A stretch of 64,000 nt of DNA from positions 1 to 64,000 of the forward strand of contig NZ_AUGV01000017.1 in assembly GCF_000422845.1 (NCBI RefSeq). The letters are read 5' to 3'. This document shows, in pieces, positions 8,723-18,160 of the stretch. Numbering within the stretch: position 1 is the first letter of the stretch; every line of letters begins with the position of its first letter. Origin of the DNA: Oceanobacter kriegii DSM 6294. GTDB lineage: Bacteria; Pseudomonadota; Gammaproteobacteria; Pseudomonadales; Oceanobacteraceae. The position numbers and the translations under genes are program-made. Under the pieces are notes generated by a model. The model worked only from the letters and a program-made list of their open reading frames with translations, searched no databases and was not told where the DNA came from.

Positions 8723-9556
8723 TCAGGCAAACGCGACCGCGCCTTTGTGCAGGCCTTCAAAAGCTCGCACTTGAACTGCGTTGTCTGGCAGTTCACGCTT
8801 GATCACCTTGGCCAGGTGGGTCGCAATCAGCTCAACAGTAGTTTCTGTATCCATCAGATAACAGTGTTGTTTTTCAATCTTTAGTTTGAAATAGCCCTGT
8901 GGCGCGGTGTAGGCAAATTCGTAATGAGAGGCGGTTTCGCCAATCAGATCGGATTCAGTGCCAATGTAAATGTCGCGCCAGCGTTCTGCCCATTCGCTTT
9001 CCAGTGCGGCGGAACGGGCTTCGTCGACGGAAATCTCGATACGGGAGCGGTGACCGTGAGCAATGCGCTGGCAGTTGCCGTTGTGCTTCTTCAGGCCGTG
9101 GCTGTAATGATAGAACGCGGCGTCAATGGCTTCTGGCTCAAACGTCAGCTGTAGTTGTTCAACACTGATAGGGAAATGTTCTGCCAATTGGGCAATACAC
9201 CAGCGCGATACCGTGGCGTCGTTGATTACGTCAGCATCCACCAGTGCAACGGCTTCCAGTGGGCAGTCCAGCTCGATGCTGCCGCGTTGGGATTGCCATT
9301 GCAGTTGAACACGCTCGGCGTTGTATTCGATGGTCAAATTGGCGGACTGGGTTGGTACCAGCAAGCGGTGATCCAGCTCATCGTCCAGCCAGTTGCGCAG
9401 GGTTTTCTTGACCACGCCAAAGTCGCACACCATGCCTTGTTCATCCAGTGCGCCATTCAGCAGCGCGGACGCCAGCCAGGTTTCTCCGACCATGCCACGT
9501 TCGGCATCAAGAAAACTGAAATCTACATTGGTGAGCTGATTGACGAATAACTGCAT
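8723..9556 (-). CDS. Double-domain 6-carboxytetrahydropterin synthase (QueD)-like protein
   Basis: A 277-residue protein built from two tandem 6-pyruvoyl-tetrahydropterin-synthase folds. The first half keeps GMVCDFGVVKKTLRNWLDDELDH, the core following the active site in QueD, but has GETWLAS where the zinc-binding HGHNY-like segment should be. The second half supplies the histidines (YSHGLKKHNGNCQRIAHGH). Active-site parts therefore seem divided between halves. QueD makes a queuosine precursor; whether this protein does so is not shown. The ATG at 9556 (GAGG upstream) replaces a longer unsupported frame. Confidence 0.75.
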   Translation of the reverse strand: MQLFVNQLTNVDFSFLDAERGMVGETWLASALLNGALDEQGMVCDFGVVKKTLRNWLDDELDHRLLVPTQSANLTIEYNAERVQLQWQSQRGSIELDCPLEAVALVDADVINDATVSRWCIAQLAEHFPISVEQLQLTFEPEAIDAAFYHYSHGLKKHNGNCQRIAHGHRSRIEISVDEARSAALESEWAERWRDIYIGTESDLIGETASHYEFAYTAPQGYFKLKIEKQHCYLMDTETTVELIATHLAKVIKRELPDNAVQVRAFEGLHKGAVAFA

Positions 9557-9772
9557 GTTTGGATACCTCAAAGCGGGGCCGCATTCTAACCAAGGCATTT
9601 CCAATTGGCACGGGTGCAGCCAAACTTTCTGCCATTTGCTGACGCTTTTGAACTCTTGTTGCTCTGGTGGGTCGATCAAAGCCTGCTATTATGGCGCTCA
9701 TTTGTGTGCCCAAAAGTATGGTTTGTGCCTTTGGGCACATCAAAACCGAATCAAATCAGGATTGTTGTTCGT

Positions 9773-12685
9773 ATGCACAAGCGTTTTGGCGGGCTGGTGG
9801 CAGCCGCTTTTATTGCAACCGGCCTGGCTGGCTGTTCTTCCGGCAGTAGTGATTCCGATACCGTCACGGTGGATGTTCGGGCTGCTCAGGGTGGTCTTCA
9901 GGATGCCTATATCTGGTCTGTCGCGGTAACCGAAGGTGGCCAGGTCGATACCACCAGCTCCGGTACTCTGGATTACACCGAATACGATACCGACGATGAT
10001 AATTCCGTCGATATCACTATCTCGGCTGAAGAAGTCCAGCAGTTCACGCTGATTGGCAAAACCTACGATGAAGAACTGGACGATGACGGCACCAGCTGGC
10101 GTTGCCAGTGGGTTGACGGCTGTACCGACGAAGATGGCAATGGCGTCGCCTTTGGTGAACGTTATGAAATGACCGGTGAGCGCTGGCGTTCAGTGGCTTA
10201 CGATCTGGCCGAAGATGAAGTGATTCGGATTACGCCGTTCACGGATCTGGCAGCAACGCTGGGCTACGGTCTGCTGTACATCGAATCCACCTCTGAATGG
10301 TCGACCACGGGTTATTACTCGGCCTGGTCAGTGCTTCAGTCGGTCAATCAGGTATCCAAAATCATTGGTGTGGATGATGTACAGGTAACCCAGCCTGCGG
10401 ACCTGTCTCGCATCGACAACTACACCGGTGACCAAACCGCCATGCTCGACCGCATCCGTTACGGTGCTCTGGTTGCTGCCTGGATTAATCTGGAAGAATC
10501 CTGGACCGGAACTGACTCCCTGTTCGATACCGTTGGAGCAGAGCTGGTGGCTAACTCCGGTCAGTTGATGCAGGCGGCTGGTGATCAGACCCTGAATCTG
10601 AAAGACCTGTTCCAGTCTGCTCGTGACAATCTGGCAGCACTGGATGTGACCAACAGCACCGCGCAAACCTACGTTGATGCGGTTATTTCCGGTTTTGATG
10701 CTGACATTGCTTCACTGACGGATGAAACGCTGACCACTGCGGTACCGGATACCATCGAATCCATGATTGGCTCCGATGACTACGAAGACTTCACCGTTGG
10801 TCTGGCGCGCAGCAAGGCGTTTCTGGATGTGCTGCGTAACTACGGCGAGAACTTCTTCGAAGACGGCTACCGTGAACAGGTAGACGCCTACGTCGATATG
10901 ATCAAACAGGTTGGTGACGACAATGAAGAAGCCTTCAACACCATTCTGACGGCCTACATTCAGACCTACGAGTTCTACTCCGACTGTTACATCAATGTGG
11001 GTTGTCCAACCCCGGACTACAGCGAATACACCTGGTTGACGGATTACGACGACAGCCAGATTTCCAGCGGTCGTTTGTCTCTGAACGGCGGTGACATTGT
11101 GGTGACCCAGCGCGTTGCGGATACCAACACCACCGACGAAGAGGACGAACCCACCCAGTCTCACGCCATTGATGTTCTGATTGTTGGCTCTTACCAGTCG
11201 GGCAATCTGATTTTCAACGTCGATCATTACTACGAAGACGACGATGAAGACAACGACATCGAACTGCCGTCTGCTGTGCGCGTGTACTTCACCGACGAAG
11301 TGTCACTGCTGGATGATCCGGCAACCAACGAAGTGTTGGGTTACGAACTGCGTTGGGGTGACTTTGAGTTTTACGACCAGACGACTCTGGGTACCGCTGA
11401 TGAATTGCAGGTAGATGGCAGCTTCCGTCTGTTCTACCGTGGTGTGCGTGATCCACAGGACAGCACCTCTGAACTGCGCTTTAACATCGACACCGTGGCA
11501 CTGGACGGCCGTATCTCGGATGCGCGCACCGACGACGATGACGACGATGACGACTACACCAACATCGACATTACAGCCACCGCTGCCAATGCCTCCGAGT
11601 ACTACCCGGACAAAACCTGGGCATCGTTTAATGGCTTCTTTACGCCAAACTCCGGTACAGATAACCAGAGCGGCAGCGTAGAAACCGCACTGGTGACTTA
11701 CCGCACGGGTACTCAAACCGTATCCGGTTCTGACGTTCAGTATCTGGATCTGATCATCCCGATGGGTGAATCCGTGCGCTATCGCCTGTATCCAAACGTG
11801 CTGCGTGAAGACGAAGACGACCGCGATGACGATGACGACACCGACGAGCTGCTTTACACCTATGACACCGAAGAGTGCTACCTGGTTGAGGGTGATTCCG
11901 ACTGGGAAGTGTCCAGCTGTGAGCCAAAAGACCGCTACTACGGTGAAACCACGTTTGAAGAGTTCACCAACGACCTGTGGGCCGATGGTTTGCTGTCCCG
12001 CATTGAAGTGGACGGCCGCGGCACCTACTTTGTTGAATGGCCAGCGGTAACCGGTGACACCGGTTCTTGTCTGGTGTTGGATACACTGACCGAAGAAGGT
12101 GATAGCTTCGACGGCACCTTGTACGACGAGTTGGTACTGGGCCTGAATGGCTTGCGCTTCCGTACCATGATCAACCTGGACGGTGAGCCGGATACCTTGT
12201 TCGACTCCTACATCAGTGCCCCAACCAGCGATACCTACTCGGTGACGGCTGCGTTGTCTCACGACTACAGCAGCACCAGCAGCAGTGGCAACATCAACAT
12301 TGGCTATGGCTCTTACGTGGACCGTATCCGCCTGAGCTACAGCACCAGCTACGAGTTTGACACCGTAGGTTCCTTGTCTGTGTACAAGGACGGCGCCAGC
12401 CTGACTTGGGCTGATGGCACCACTGAAACTCACGATAGCACGCTGACGGCTTACGTAAGTCAGATCAAGGACATTGATCCGCTGCCGTACACTTACTACG
12501 TTGATAACGAAGGCAACTATCAGCGTTGTGTTACTTCGAACACTGCAGACGATAACGCGGCGTTTGATCTGGACACCGCGACCTTCTACCTCAACTACCG
12601 TGACGTGATTTACGGTTCTGTATCGAAAGAAAACGGTACCTGGATCGTGCGCTACATCGACGGCACCTTCGAAACCTTGCAGTAA
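9773..12685 (+). CDS. Very acidic secreted lipoprotein of unknown function
   Basis: A 970-residue protein with a clear lipoprotein signal: a basic start (MHKRFGG), a hydrophobic stretch and the lipobox LAGC with C21 as the lipidated cysteine, followed by a Ser/Gly/Asp tether. The mature part is rich in Asp, Glu, Tyr and Thr, with runs of eight Asp at about 587-594 and an Asp/Glu run at about 679-692, and repeated strand-like YDT, DDD and TDT segments. I recognise no catalytic domain. Acidic clusters could bind calcium or other cations (inference). It is a single gene with a strong terminator. An upstream in-frame start exists, but the lipobox spacing fixes the ATG at 9773. Confidence 0.8.
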   Translation: MHKRFGGLVAAAFIATGLAGCSSGSSDSDTVTVDVRAAQGGLQDAYIWSVAVTEGGQVDTTSSGTLDYTEYDTDDDNSVDITISAEEVQQFTLIGKTYDEELDDDGTSWRCQWVDGCTDEDGNGVAFGERYEMTGERWRSVAYDLAEDEVIRITPFTDLAATLGYGLLYIESTSEWSTTGYYSAWSVLQSVNQVSKIIGVDDVQVTQPADLSRIDNYTGDQTAMLDRIRYGALVAAWINLEESWTGTDSLFDTVGAELVANSGQLMQAAGDQTLNLKDLFQSARDNLAALDVTNSTAQTYVDAVISGFDADIASLTDETLTTAVPDTIESMIGSDDYEDFTVGLARSKAFLDVLRNYGENFFEDGYREQVDAYVDMIKQVGDDNEEAFNTILTAYIQTYEFYSDCYINVGCPTPDYSEYTWLTDYDDSQISSGRLSLNGGDIVVTQRVADTNTTDEEDEPTQSHAIDVLIVGSYQSGNLIFNVDHYYEDDDEDNDIELPSAVRVYFTDEVSLLDDPATNEVLGYELRWGDFEFYDQTTLGTADELQVDGSFRLFYRGVRDPQDSTSELRFNIDTVALDGRISDARTDDDDDDDDYTNIDITATAANASEYYPDKTWASFNGFFTPNSGTDNQSGSVETALVTYRTGTQTVSGSDVQYLDLIIPMGESVRYRLYPNVLREDEDDRDDDDDTDELLYTYDTEECYLVEGDSDWEVSSCEPKDRYYGETTFEEFTNDLWADGLLSRIEVDGRGTYFVEWPAVTGDTGSCLVLDTLTEEGDSFDGTLYDELVLGLNGLRFRTMINLDGEPDTLFDSYISAPTSDTYSVTAALSHDYSSTSSSGNINIGYGSYVDRIRLSYSTSYEFDTVGSLSVYKDGASLTWADGTTETHDSTLTAYVSQIKDIDPLPYTYYVDNEGNYQRCVTSNTADDNAAFDLDTATFYLNYRDVIYGSVSKENGTWIVRYIDGTFETLQ

Positions 12686-12715
12686 GCAATGCCTGCAATA
12701 AGGTTTCGGTAAAAC

Positions 12716-12745
12716 AAAAACGCCCGCTTTCACGCGGGCGTTTTT
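12716..12745. terminator. Bidirectional terminator between lipoprotein and nucleoside-gate genes
   Basis: CGCCCGC and GCGGGCG form a 7-bp GC stem flanked by AAAAA and TTTTT. It lies between convergent genes. Confidence 0.87.
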
Positions 12746-12769
12746 GTTTGGATCAGCAGCAGGGGAAGT

Positions 12770-13708
12770 TTATGCAAACAGCCAGGTATGCCAGCCAATG
12801 CGCCAGGCAACGCCAACCATAGCTCCCAGTACCGCCGGTTTAACGACGCCGCCAACACGTTTACCTGCGGCTGCCAGAATGGCCACACCCGCCACGTCCA
12901 GCGGACAAAGCAGCAGCCCCGCCAGCAGGTTGATTTGTTGCGATGACAGTGCACCAGCCTGAAATTGTTCAACCGCAATCCCCATCATGGCTGTGCCGCC
13001 AGCAATGTACTTGGTGATGGCCAGCAGCAGCGTTTGGGTTGGGTAGCCCAAATATTCAAACAAAAAGGCCAGGTTAACTTCCAACCAGCCAATCACCCCG
13101 GTCAGACGAATCAGGTTAACTGCCACAATCGATACCACCAGCAGTGGCAGCGCACCAATGGCAATGTTCCAGGCGTCTTTGCCTGCATGGCGGATCACAT
13201 CCAGCAAATTACCTTTGCCTTCCGCATCCAGCTCTATGGGCTCATCGGCTTCCGTTTCGGCACTGCTGAGCGTTCGTCCGGTGACGTAAAAAGTAACCGC
13301 GGCAGCCAATAGACCACCCGACAAGGCAATCAGCATGGTCGGCAAAATTTGCAGGCCCACAGCAGCCATGGGAAACACCACATTGGCCTGAGCCATAGCC
13401 AGTACCATCGCCAGGGTTGCTGCAATATGGCGCGAAGAGGTGCCGTTTCTGGCCATTAACGCCAAAGTGGCAATGGGAGCGGCGAAGCTCACCAGCATGA
13501 CCTGTAACAGCGCAAACACCCCGAGCCCGGTCAGGCCCAATGGACGCAGCAGCGGGGCAACCGCCGCAACAATTTTGGGCAGCCAACCAATCCACTCCAG
13601 CCAGCGCATGATGCTGAGCATGACGATCATGATGGGTAGAAGAACAAACAGGGCCAGGTCGACGGCGGCCCGGCCGGAAGAAAGCAGTGTGCTGGCAATA
13701 GCGTCCAT
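12770..13708 (-). CDS. Nucleoside recognition GATE-domain membrane protein
   Basis: A 312-residue polytopic protein with two related halves, each with GATE-like segments (WLPKIVAAVAPLLRPLGL; GVIGWLEVNLAFLFEYLG). The family is named for the nucleoside recognition region of concentrative transporters and spore maturation proteins; the substrate is not known. A charged cytoplasmic loop (ETEADEPIELDAEGKG) splits the halves, and the second half has the ITKYIAGGTAMMGIA motif. The start at 13708 follows AAGGA with 7-nt spacing. It appears to be monocistronic. Confidence 0.75.
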   Translation of the reverse strand: MDAIASTLLSSGRAAVDLALFVLLPIMIVMLSIMRWLEWIGWLPKIVAAVAPLLRPLGLTGLGVFALLQVMLVSFAAPIATLALMARNGTSSRHIAATLAMVLAMAQANVVFPMAAVGLQILPTMLIALSGGLLAAAVTFYVTGRTLSSAETEADEPIELDAEGKGNLLDVIRHAGKDAWNIAIGALPLLVVSIVAVNLIRLTGVIGWLEVNLAFLFEYLGYPTQTLLLAITKYIAGGTAMMGIAVEQFQAGALSSQQINLLAGLLLCPLDVAGVAILAAAGKRVGGVVKPAVLGAMVGVAWRIGWHTWLFA

Positions 13709-13901
13709 GGAAGGTTCCTTGTGTGACGCCACAGGGTAACAAAAATGGAAGGTCTACCGAATCAGCGTTAGGTAGGGGATGCAGTTACTGGCACTCGCAT
13801 AGGCCAAACGGTGGAATTGAATGGAATGGAATAAAAAGGGCGGCTTGCGCCAGGGCGAAGCAAACCGCCAAGGGGGTGAGGGTTCGCAGAGCGATAGGTG
13901 A

Positions 13902-14108
13902 TTATTGCAAAGTGAAACCGGGAGCGATTCGGTTGGCCAGTACTACCCGTGTACAGGGGTTGTGCTGGTTCTCCGGAATCCAGGGGTTTTCACCGCTACA
14001 GCCGATCTCTATCTGCTGAATCTTGCCGCCGCTGGCAAGGAAGGCAGCAATATCTTGTTCCAGCTGCTTTTGTCGAGCGTCGGCTTTGGGTTGCTGTTTA
14101 CGCGCCAT
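13902..14108 (-). CDS. Small conserved-looking cytoplasmic protein, function unknown
   Basis: A 68-residue protein with a basic, Gln/Lys-rich N-terminus, a predicted helix (KQLEQDIAAFLASGGKIQQIE) and a C-terminal part with two cysteines (C37 and C52). It has a very good Shine-Dalgarno (TAGGAG, 8-nt spacing) and a convincing sigma-70-type promoter just upstream, so it is likely real and expressed. I do not recognise a domain. The helix followed by GGKI-x-QI is reminiscent of small regulatory or nucleic-acid-associated proteins, but I assign no function. Confidence 0.65.
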   Translation of the reverse strand: MARKQQPKADARQKQLEQDIAAFLASGGKIQQIEIGCSGENPWIPENQHNPCTRVVLANRIAPGFTLQ

Positions 14109-14140
14109 AATTCGATCTCCTACTCAACTTACCTGTTCAA

Positions 14141-14168
14141 TGTATAGGTATTGTATAGGTATGGTCAA
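14141..14168 (-). promoter_or_regulatory. Promoter of the 68-residue protein gene, overlapping an 11-bp tandem repeat
   Basis: On the minus strand, TTGACC (complement of 14163-14168) and TATACA (complement of 14141-14146) are separated by 16 bp. The spacer and -10 lie in two perfect head-to-tail copies of TGTATAGGTAT (14141-14151 and 14152-14162), one helical turn apart. This suggests a regulator binding side by side over the core promoter. The rest of the 307-bp gap up to glcB shows nothing else I can name. Confidence 0.6.
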
Positions 14169-14416
14169 GCATATGGATTGAAATATTTAGTTGGGCGGAG
14201 TGAATGGCGAATACATGATGATCAGTACTTTGGTAGGCATTTATTTCCTGAATGGCAAGTATCGTTTGTATGCCGGTTACTTGGCGCTCTGAGTGGCGGC
14301 TATACTCGGTGCACCAAGAACAGGTTAGAGCTGTCAGAAACAGTGCTCCTGGAAGAGACAATTGGAGCGGCTGACCAATAAGTATTTTTACCGTTCCCAA
14401 CCACGAGAGGCCCAAG

Positions 14417-16594
14417 ATGACTGGATACGTTCAGAAGGGTGGCATTCAAATCGCCCAAGCCCTGTATGACTTCGTAAATGAAAAGGCAATTCCCGGCACT
14501 GGCGTAAACGCCGATGTCTTCTGGGCTGAATTCGACACCATCGTCAACGAGCTGGCCCCGAAAAACCGTGCCTTGCTGGAAAAACGCGATGACCTGCAAG
14601 CCAAAATCGACGCTTACCACACCGAGCGTAAAGGCACTGCGCACAACGCAGACGAGTACAAGGCGTTCTTGCAAGACATTGGTTACCTGTTGCCACAAGC
14701 CGACGATTTCCAGGCCACGACTGAAAACGTAGAGCCTGAAATCGGTACTATGGCCGGTCCACAGCTGGTGGTTCCGGTAATGAATGCACGCTTTGCATTG
14801 AACGCCGCCAATGCGCGCTGGGGTTCTTTGTACGACGCTCTGTATGGTACTAACGTACTGTCTGAAGACGGCGGTGCGGAAAAGACCAAAGAATACAACC
14901 CGGCCCGTGGTGCCAAGGTGATCGCCTACGCTCGCGACGTATTGGATCAGGCTGCTCCATTGGCTGCCGGCTCCCATGCTGATAGCACGGGCTACAGCAT
15001 TGCCAGCGGTGCATTGGTTGTCACCCTCAAAGACGGCTCGACCACCGGCCTGGCCAATCAGGAGCAACTGAAAGGCTACAACGGTGAAGCAGAAGCACCG
15101 ACGGCTATCTTGTTGCAAAACAACGGCTTGCACCTGGAAGTTCAGGTTGATGCCAGCTCACAAATTGGTGCAACCGACCCGGCAGGTATCAAAGACATTC
15201 TGGTTGAGTCGGCCCTGACCACCATTATGGACTGTGAAGACTCCGTTGCTGCCGTAGACGCTGAAGACAAGGTCATTACCTACAGCAACTGGCTGGGCCT
15301 GATGCGTGGCGACCTGCAAGAATCCGTAACCAAAGGCGGCCAAACCTTCACCCGTACCATGAACCCGGATCGTGAATACACCGGTCTGTACGGCGAAACC
15401 GTGAAGCTGAAAGGCCGCTCCATGCTGTTCATTCGTAATGTTGGTCACCTGATGACTAACCCGGCGATGCTGGACGCCAACGGCAATGAAGTACCGGAAG
15501 GCATCATGGACGCCATGGTGACCACGCTGTGTGCTATGCACGACCTGAAAGGCAACGCGCCATTCAAGAACAGCACCACCGGTTCTGTGAACATTGTTAA
15601 GCCAAAAATGCACGGTCCTGAAGAAGTGGCGTTCGCCAACGAACTGTTTGGCCGTGTAGAAGATGCACTGGGTCTGCCACGCTTCACCATGAAGATGGGT
15701 ATCATGGACGAAGAACGTCGTACCACCGTGAACCTGGGCCGTTGTATCGAAGCAGCAAAAGACCGCGTTGTGTTTATCAACACCGGCTTCCTGGATCGCA
15801 CGGGTGACGAAATTCATACCTCCATGCTGGCTGGTCCTTTCGTACCAAAAACCATCATGAAGCAGCAGCTGTGGATCAACAGCTATGAAAACTGGAACGT
15901 CGACACCGGTCTGAAATACGGCCTGCAAGGTCGCTCCCAGATCGGTAAGGGCATGTGGCCAATTCCGGATGAAATGGGCCAGATGATGGAGCAGAAAATC
16001 GGCCATCCAAAAGCCGGTGCCAACACGGCGTGGGTTCCATCACCAACCGCCGCTACCTTGCACGCACTGCATTACCATCAGGTAAACGTGTTTGCCGTAC
16101 AGGAAGAGCTGAAACAGCGTCAGTTTGCCTCTGTTGACGACATCCTGACCATCCCGCTGATGACTGAAGAGCAGAAAGCGGCGCTGACCGAAGAGCAAAT
16201 TCAACGTGAAATCGACAACAACTGTCAGGGCATCCTCGGTTACGTTGTGCGCTGGATTGACCAGGGCGTTGGTTGTTCCAAAGTGCCAGACATCAACAAC
16301 GTTGGCCTGATGGAAGACCGCGCGACCCTGCGTATTTCTTCCCAGCACGTGGCTAACTGGCTGGAGCACGGCATCTGTACCCGTGAACAGGTAGAAGATA
16401 GCCTCAAGCGCATGGCCGCTGTTGTAGATGGCCAGAACGCCGGTGATGCTGCGTACATCAACATGGCTCCAGGCTTTGACGGCATTGCTTTCAAAGCTGC
16501 CTCTGACCTGATCTTCAAGGGTAAAGAGCAGCCAAGTGGTTACACCGAGCCACTGCTGCACGCTTACCGCCTGAAGTTCAAAGCGGCTCAGTAA
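14417..16594 (+). CDS. glcB: Malate synthase G
   Basis: Condenses glyoxylate with acetyl-CoA to form malate, enabling growth on acetate, glycolate or fatty acids. The 725-residue length matches isoform G (E. coli 723). Typical segments are [31 protein letters not shown] and the C-terminal [14 protein letters not shown]. The glycolate oxidase genes often found beside glcB are not here. GAGAGG lies 7 nt before the ATG. It is monocistronic with a terminator. Confidence 0.97.
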   Translation: MTGYVQKGGIQIAQALYDFVNEKAIPGTGVNADVFWAEFDTIVNELAPKNRALLEKRDDLQAKIDAYHTERKGTAHNADEYKAFLQDIGYLLPQADDFQATTENVEPEIGTMAGPQLVVPVMNARFALNAANARWGSLYDALYGTNVLSEDGGAEKTKEYNPARGAKVIAYARDVLDQAAPLAAGSHADSTGYSIASGALVVTLKDGSTTGLANQEQLKGYNGEAEAPTAILLQNNGLHLEVQVDASSQIGATDPAGIKDILVESALTTIMDCEDSVAAVDAEDKVITYSNWLGLMRGDLQESVTKGGQTFTRTMNPDREYTGLYGETVKLKGRSMLFIRNVGHLMTNPAMLDANGNEVPEGIMDAMVTTLCAMHDLKGNAPFKNSTTGSVNIVKPKMHGPEEVAFANELFGRVEDALGLPRFTMKMGIMDEERRTTVNLGRCIEAAKDRVVFINTGFLDRTGDEIHTSMLAGPFVPKTIMKQQLWINSYENWNVDTGLKYGLQGRSQIGKGMWPIPDEMGQMMEQKIGHPKAGANTAWVPSPTAATLHALHYHQVNVFAVQEELKQRQFASVDDILTIPLMTEEQKAALTEEQIQREIDNNCQGILGYVVRWIDQGVGCSKVPDINNVGLMEDRATLRISSQHVANWLEHGICTREQVEDSLKRMAAVVDGQNAGDAAYINMAPGFDGIAFKAASDLIFKGKEQPSGYTEPLLHAYRLKFKAAQ

Positions 16595-16647
16595 GTCACT
16601 TCAAGTTGTTGCAGGGGCGGGTGATCTACCCGTACCCCTGAACACTC

Positions 16648-16683
16648 AAAAAACCCGATCAGTGAAAGCTGGTCGGGTTTTTT
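16648..16683 (+). terminator. glcB terminator
   Basis: AAAAAACCCGATCAG pairs with CTGGTCGGGTTTTTT (one G-T pair) across a 6-nt loop, followed by a T run. It lies 53 bp after the glcB stop. Confidence 0.9.
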
Positions 16684-16867
16684 AATGAACGCCATTTCAA
16701 ATCGAGATGTGGCAATGCGATGCATCAGTATTTGCGTGTTTTTGAGCCAAATTACATCAATGGCGAGTTTGTAATGGGCTGTTGAATTGCTGATCAGTAA
16801 CGACTTCTTTACTGTATAAGATTATCAGTGGAAACACGGGCATTTGTCCGAACAAGGAGGTTTTCCC

Positions 16868-18160
16868 GTGCTCAAGTCCCGAGATGAATGCAAACCCTGG
16901 CTAGCCGTATTCACCAGTAGCGTATTGGCGCTGGTTTTGGTGGGTTGCGGTGGTGAAACCCCTCATCGGGATTCCGCAGACGGCGACGGAAATGCGGCTG
17001 AACAGACGGGGTCTGATACCGACACTGAAACAGATACCGGTGGCGATACGGACAGCGGCTCGGACGCTGGTGATACCGACGCGTCTGATCCTGATACCGA
17101 TACTGGTACTGATACTGATACTGGTACTGATACTGATACTGATACTGATAACAGTGACTCAGATACGGACAGCGGCTCAGATAGCGATGTCGAGACAGAC
17201 CCCGTTACCGAACCCGAGCCAGACGTAAATCCGGCGCCGGGCAATTATCCTGAAATTACCGTTCTGGCGGGCTCCACCGCCACCGTTGAATCAAATTATC
17301 GCGTTTACCTGCAAGCCAACACCGCGGACGACAGCATTGCCTATCAATGGTTTTTAACGTCTGGCAGTCTGGTTGAAATATCGGGGGCGCAAACCGCATT
17401 GGCGTCGTTCATTAGCCCGCTGGTTGATGCCCGAACAGAATATCGCTTTACGCTCACGGAAACCTCTGACGGCGTGACATCTACTGTGACCACCATCTAC
17501 GTGGTGCCAGAAGCCGAAGCGGTGACAGCGGCCGAAGGCATATCGGCATCTGGCGTTACGCGTGGTGCTAACTACCCGACGGGCATCAACAGCGACTGCA
17601 CCGGCGAAACCATTGCCTATCAGGATTGTTATCGCGCCGGCGAAGGGTCGTCGGCCAGCTCACGTTTCACCAAACTGGACAATAACGGCAATGCATTGAC
17701 TGCCGGAGCCTCGGAGTGGGCGTGCGTAAAAGACGAATTGACCGGGCTGGTGTGGGAGAAGAAAACCCGCGATGGCAGCCTGCGGGACAAGGATTCCAAC
17801 TCTTATCAATGGGGCGGAGGCGCTGGCACTGACGTGGTTGGTTCCTCATGGGATGAGCTGCAGACCCTGCTCAATACCGATCAGGTGTGTGGCTTTGATA
17901 ACTGGCGAGTACCCAGTCGCCGGGAGCTGGTGGGCCTGGTCGACTATGGGGTTACCCGCCCTGTGATTAATGAGGATTACTTCCCCAATACGGCGTCCAA
18001 GCATTACTGGACCATGAATCGAGGTGTGTCTGGCATGCCTTGGGCGGTAGATTTCGACACCGGCGCACTGAGTCAGATTTCGTCTACCAGTGAGGAGCGA
18101 GTTCGCATGGTCGCGACGCCTGCGGTTGAATCAGGGGCGGAATCAGGGGAGACGCTCTAA
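16868..18160 (+). CDS. DUF1566 (Lcl C-terminal) lipoprotein with Asp-Thr-rich linker
   Basis: A 430-residue exported protein. The GTG at 16868 is preferred because AAGGAGG lies 7 nt upstream; it yields a signal peptide ending in the lipobox LVGC (C27). A long, low-complexity Asp/Thr/Ser/Gly linker (about 45-130, with Asp-Thr repeats at 76-95) projects the rest from the membrane. An Ig-like segment (about 135-220) follows, then a C-terminal DUF1566 domain (TGLVWEKKTRDG, FDNWRVPSRRELVGLVDYG, YWTMNRG). DUF1566 domains are common in surface or periplasmic proteins and their ligand is unknown. Its stop codon overlaps the start of a second DUF1566 gene. Confidence 0.8.
   Translation: MLKSRDECKPWLAVFTSSVLALVLVGCGGETPHRDSADGDGNAAEQTGSDTDTETDTGGDTDSGSDAGDTDASDPDTDTGTDTDTGTDTDTDTDNSDSDTDSGSDSDVETDPVTEPEPDVNPAPGNYPEITVLAGSTATVESNYRVYLQANTADDSIAYQWFLTSGSLVEISGAQTALASFISPLVDARTEYRFTLTETSDGVTSTVTTIYVVPEAEAVTAAEGISASGVTRGANYPTGINSDCTGETIAYQDCYRAGEGSSASSRFTKLDNNGNALTAGASEWACVKDELTGLVWEKKTRDGSLRDKDSNSYQWGGGAGTDVVGSSWDELQTLLNTDQVCGFDNWRVPSRRELVGLVDYGVTRPVINEDYFPNTASKHYWTMNRGVSGMPWAVDFDTGALSQISSTSEERVRMVATPAVESGAESGETL
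17093..17152 (+). repeat. Hexanucleotide microsatellite coding Asp-Thr repeats
   Basis: Ten head-to-tail hexamers, mostly GATACT with GGTACT variants, encode the (D/G)-T-rich linker of the DUF1566 lipoprotein. The 6-bp period keeps the frame, so slippage would change linker length without inactivating the gene. Confidence 0.85.

Noticed and set aside
11303-12733. A 476-codon minus-strand open frame opposite the acidic lipoprotein
   Set aside because: Poly-Asp/Glu codons (GAC/GAT/GAA) read as Val/Phe/Ile-rich on the other strand; there is no start signal.
14417-16594. A glycolate-use operon around glcB
   Set aside because: No glcD, glcE, glcF or glcC neighbours are present; glcB is flanked by its own terminator and unrelated genes.
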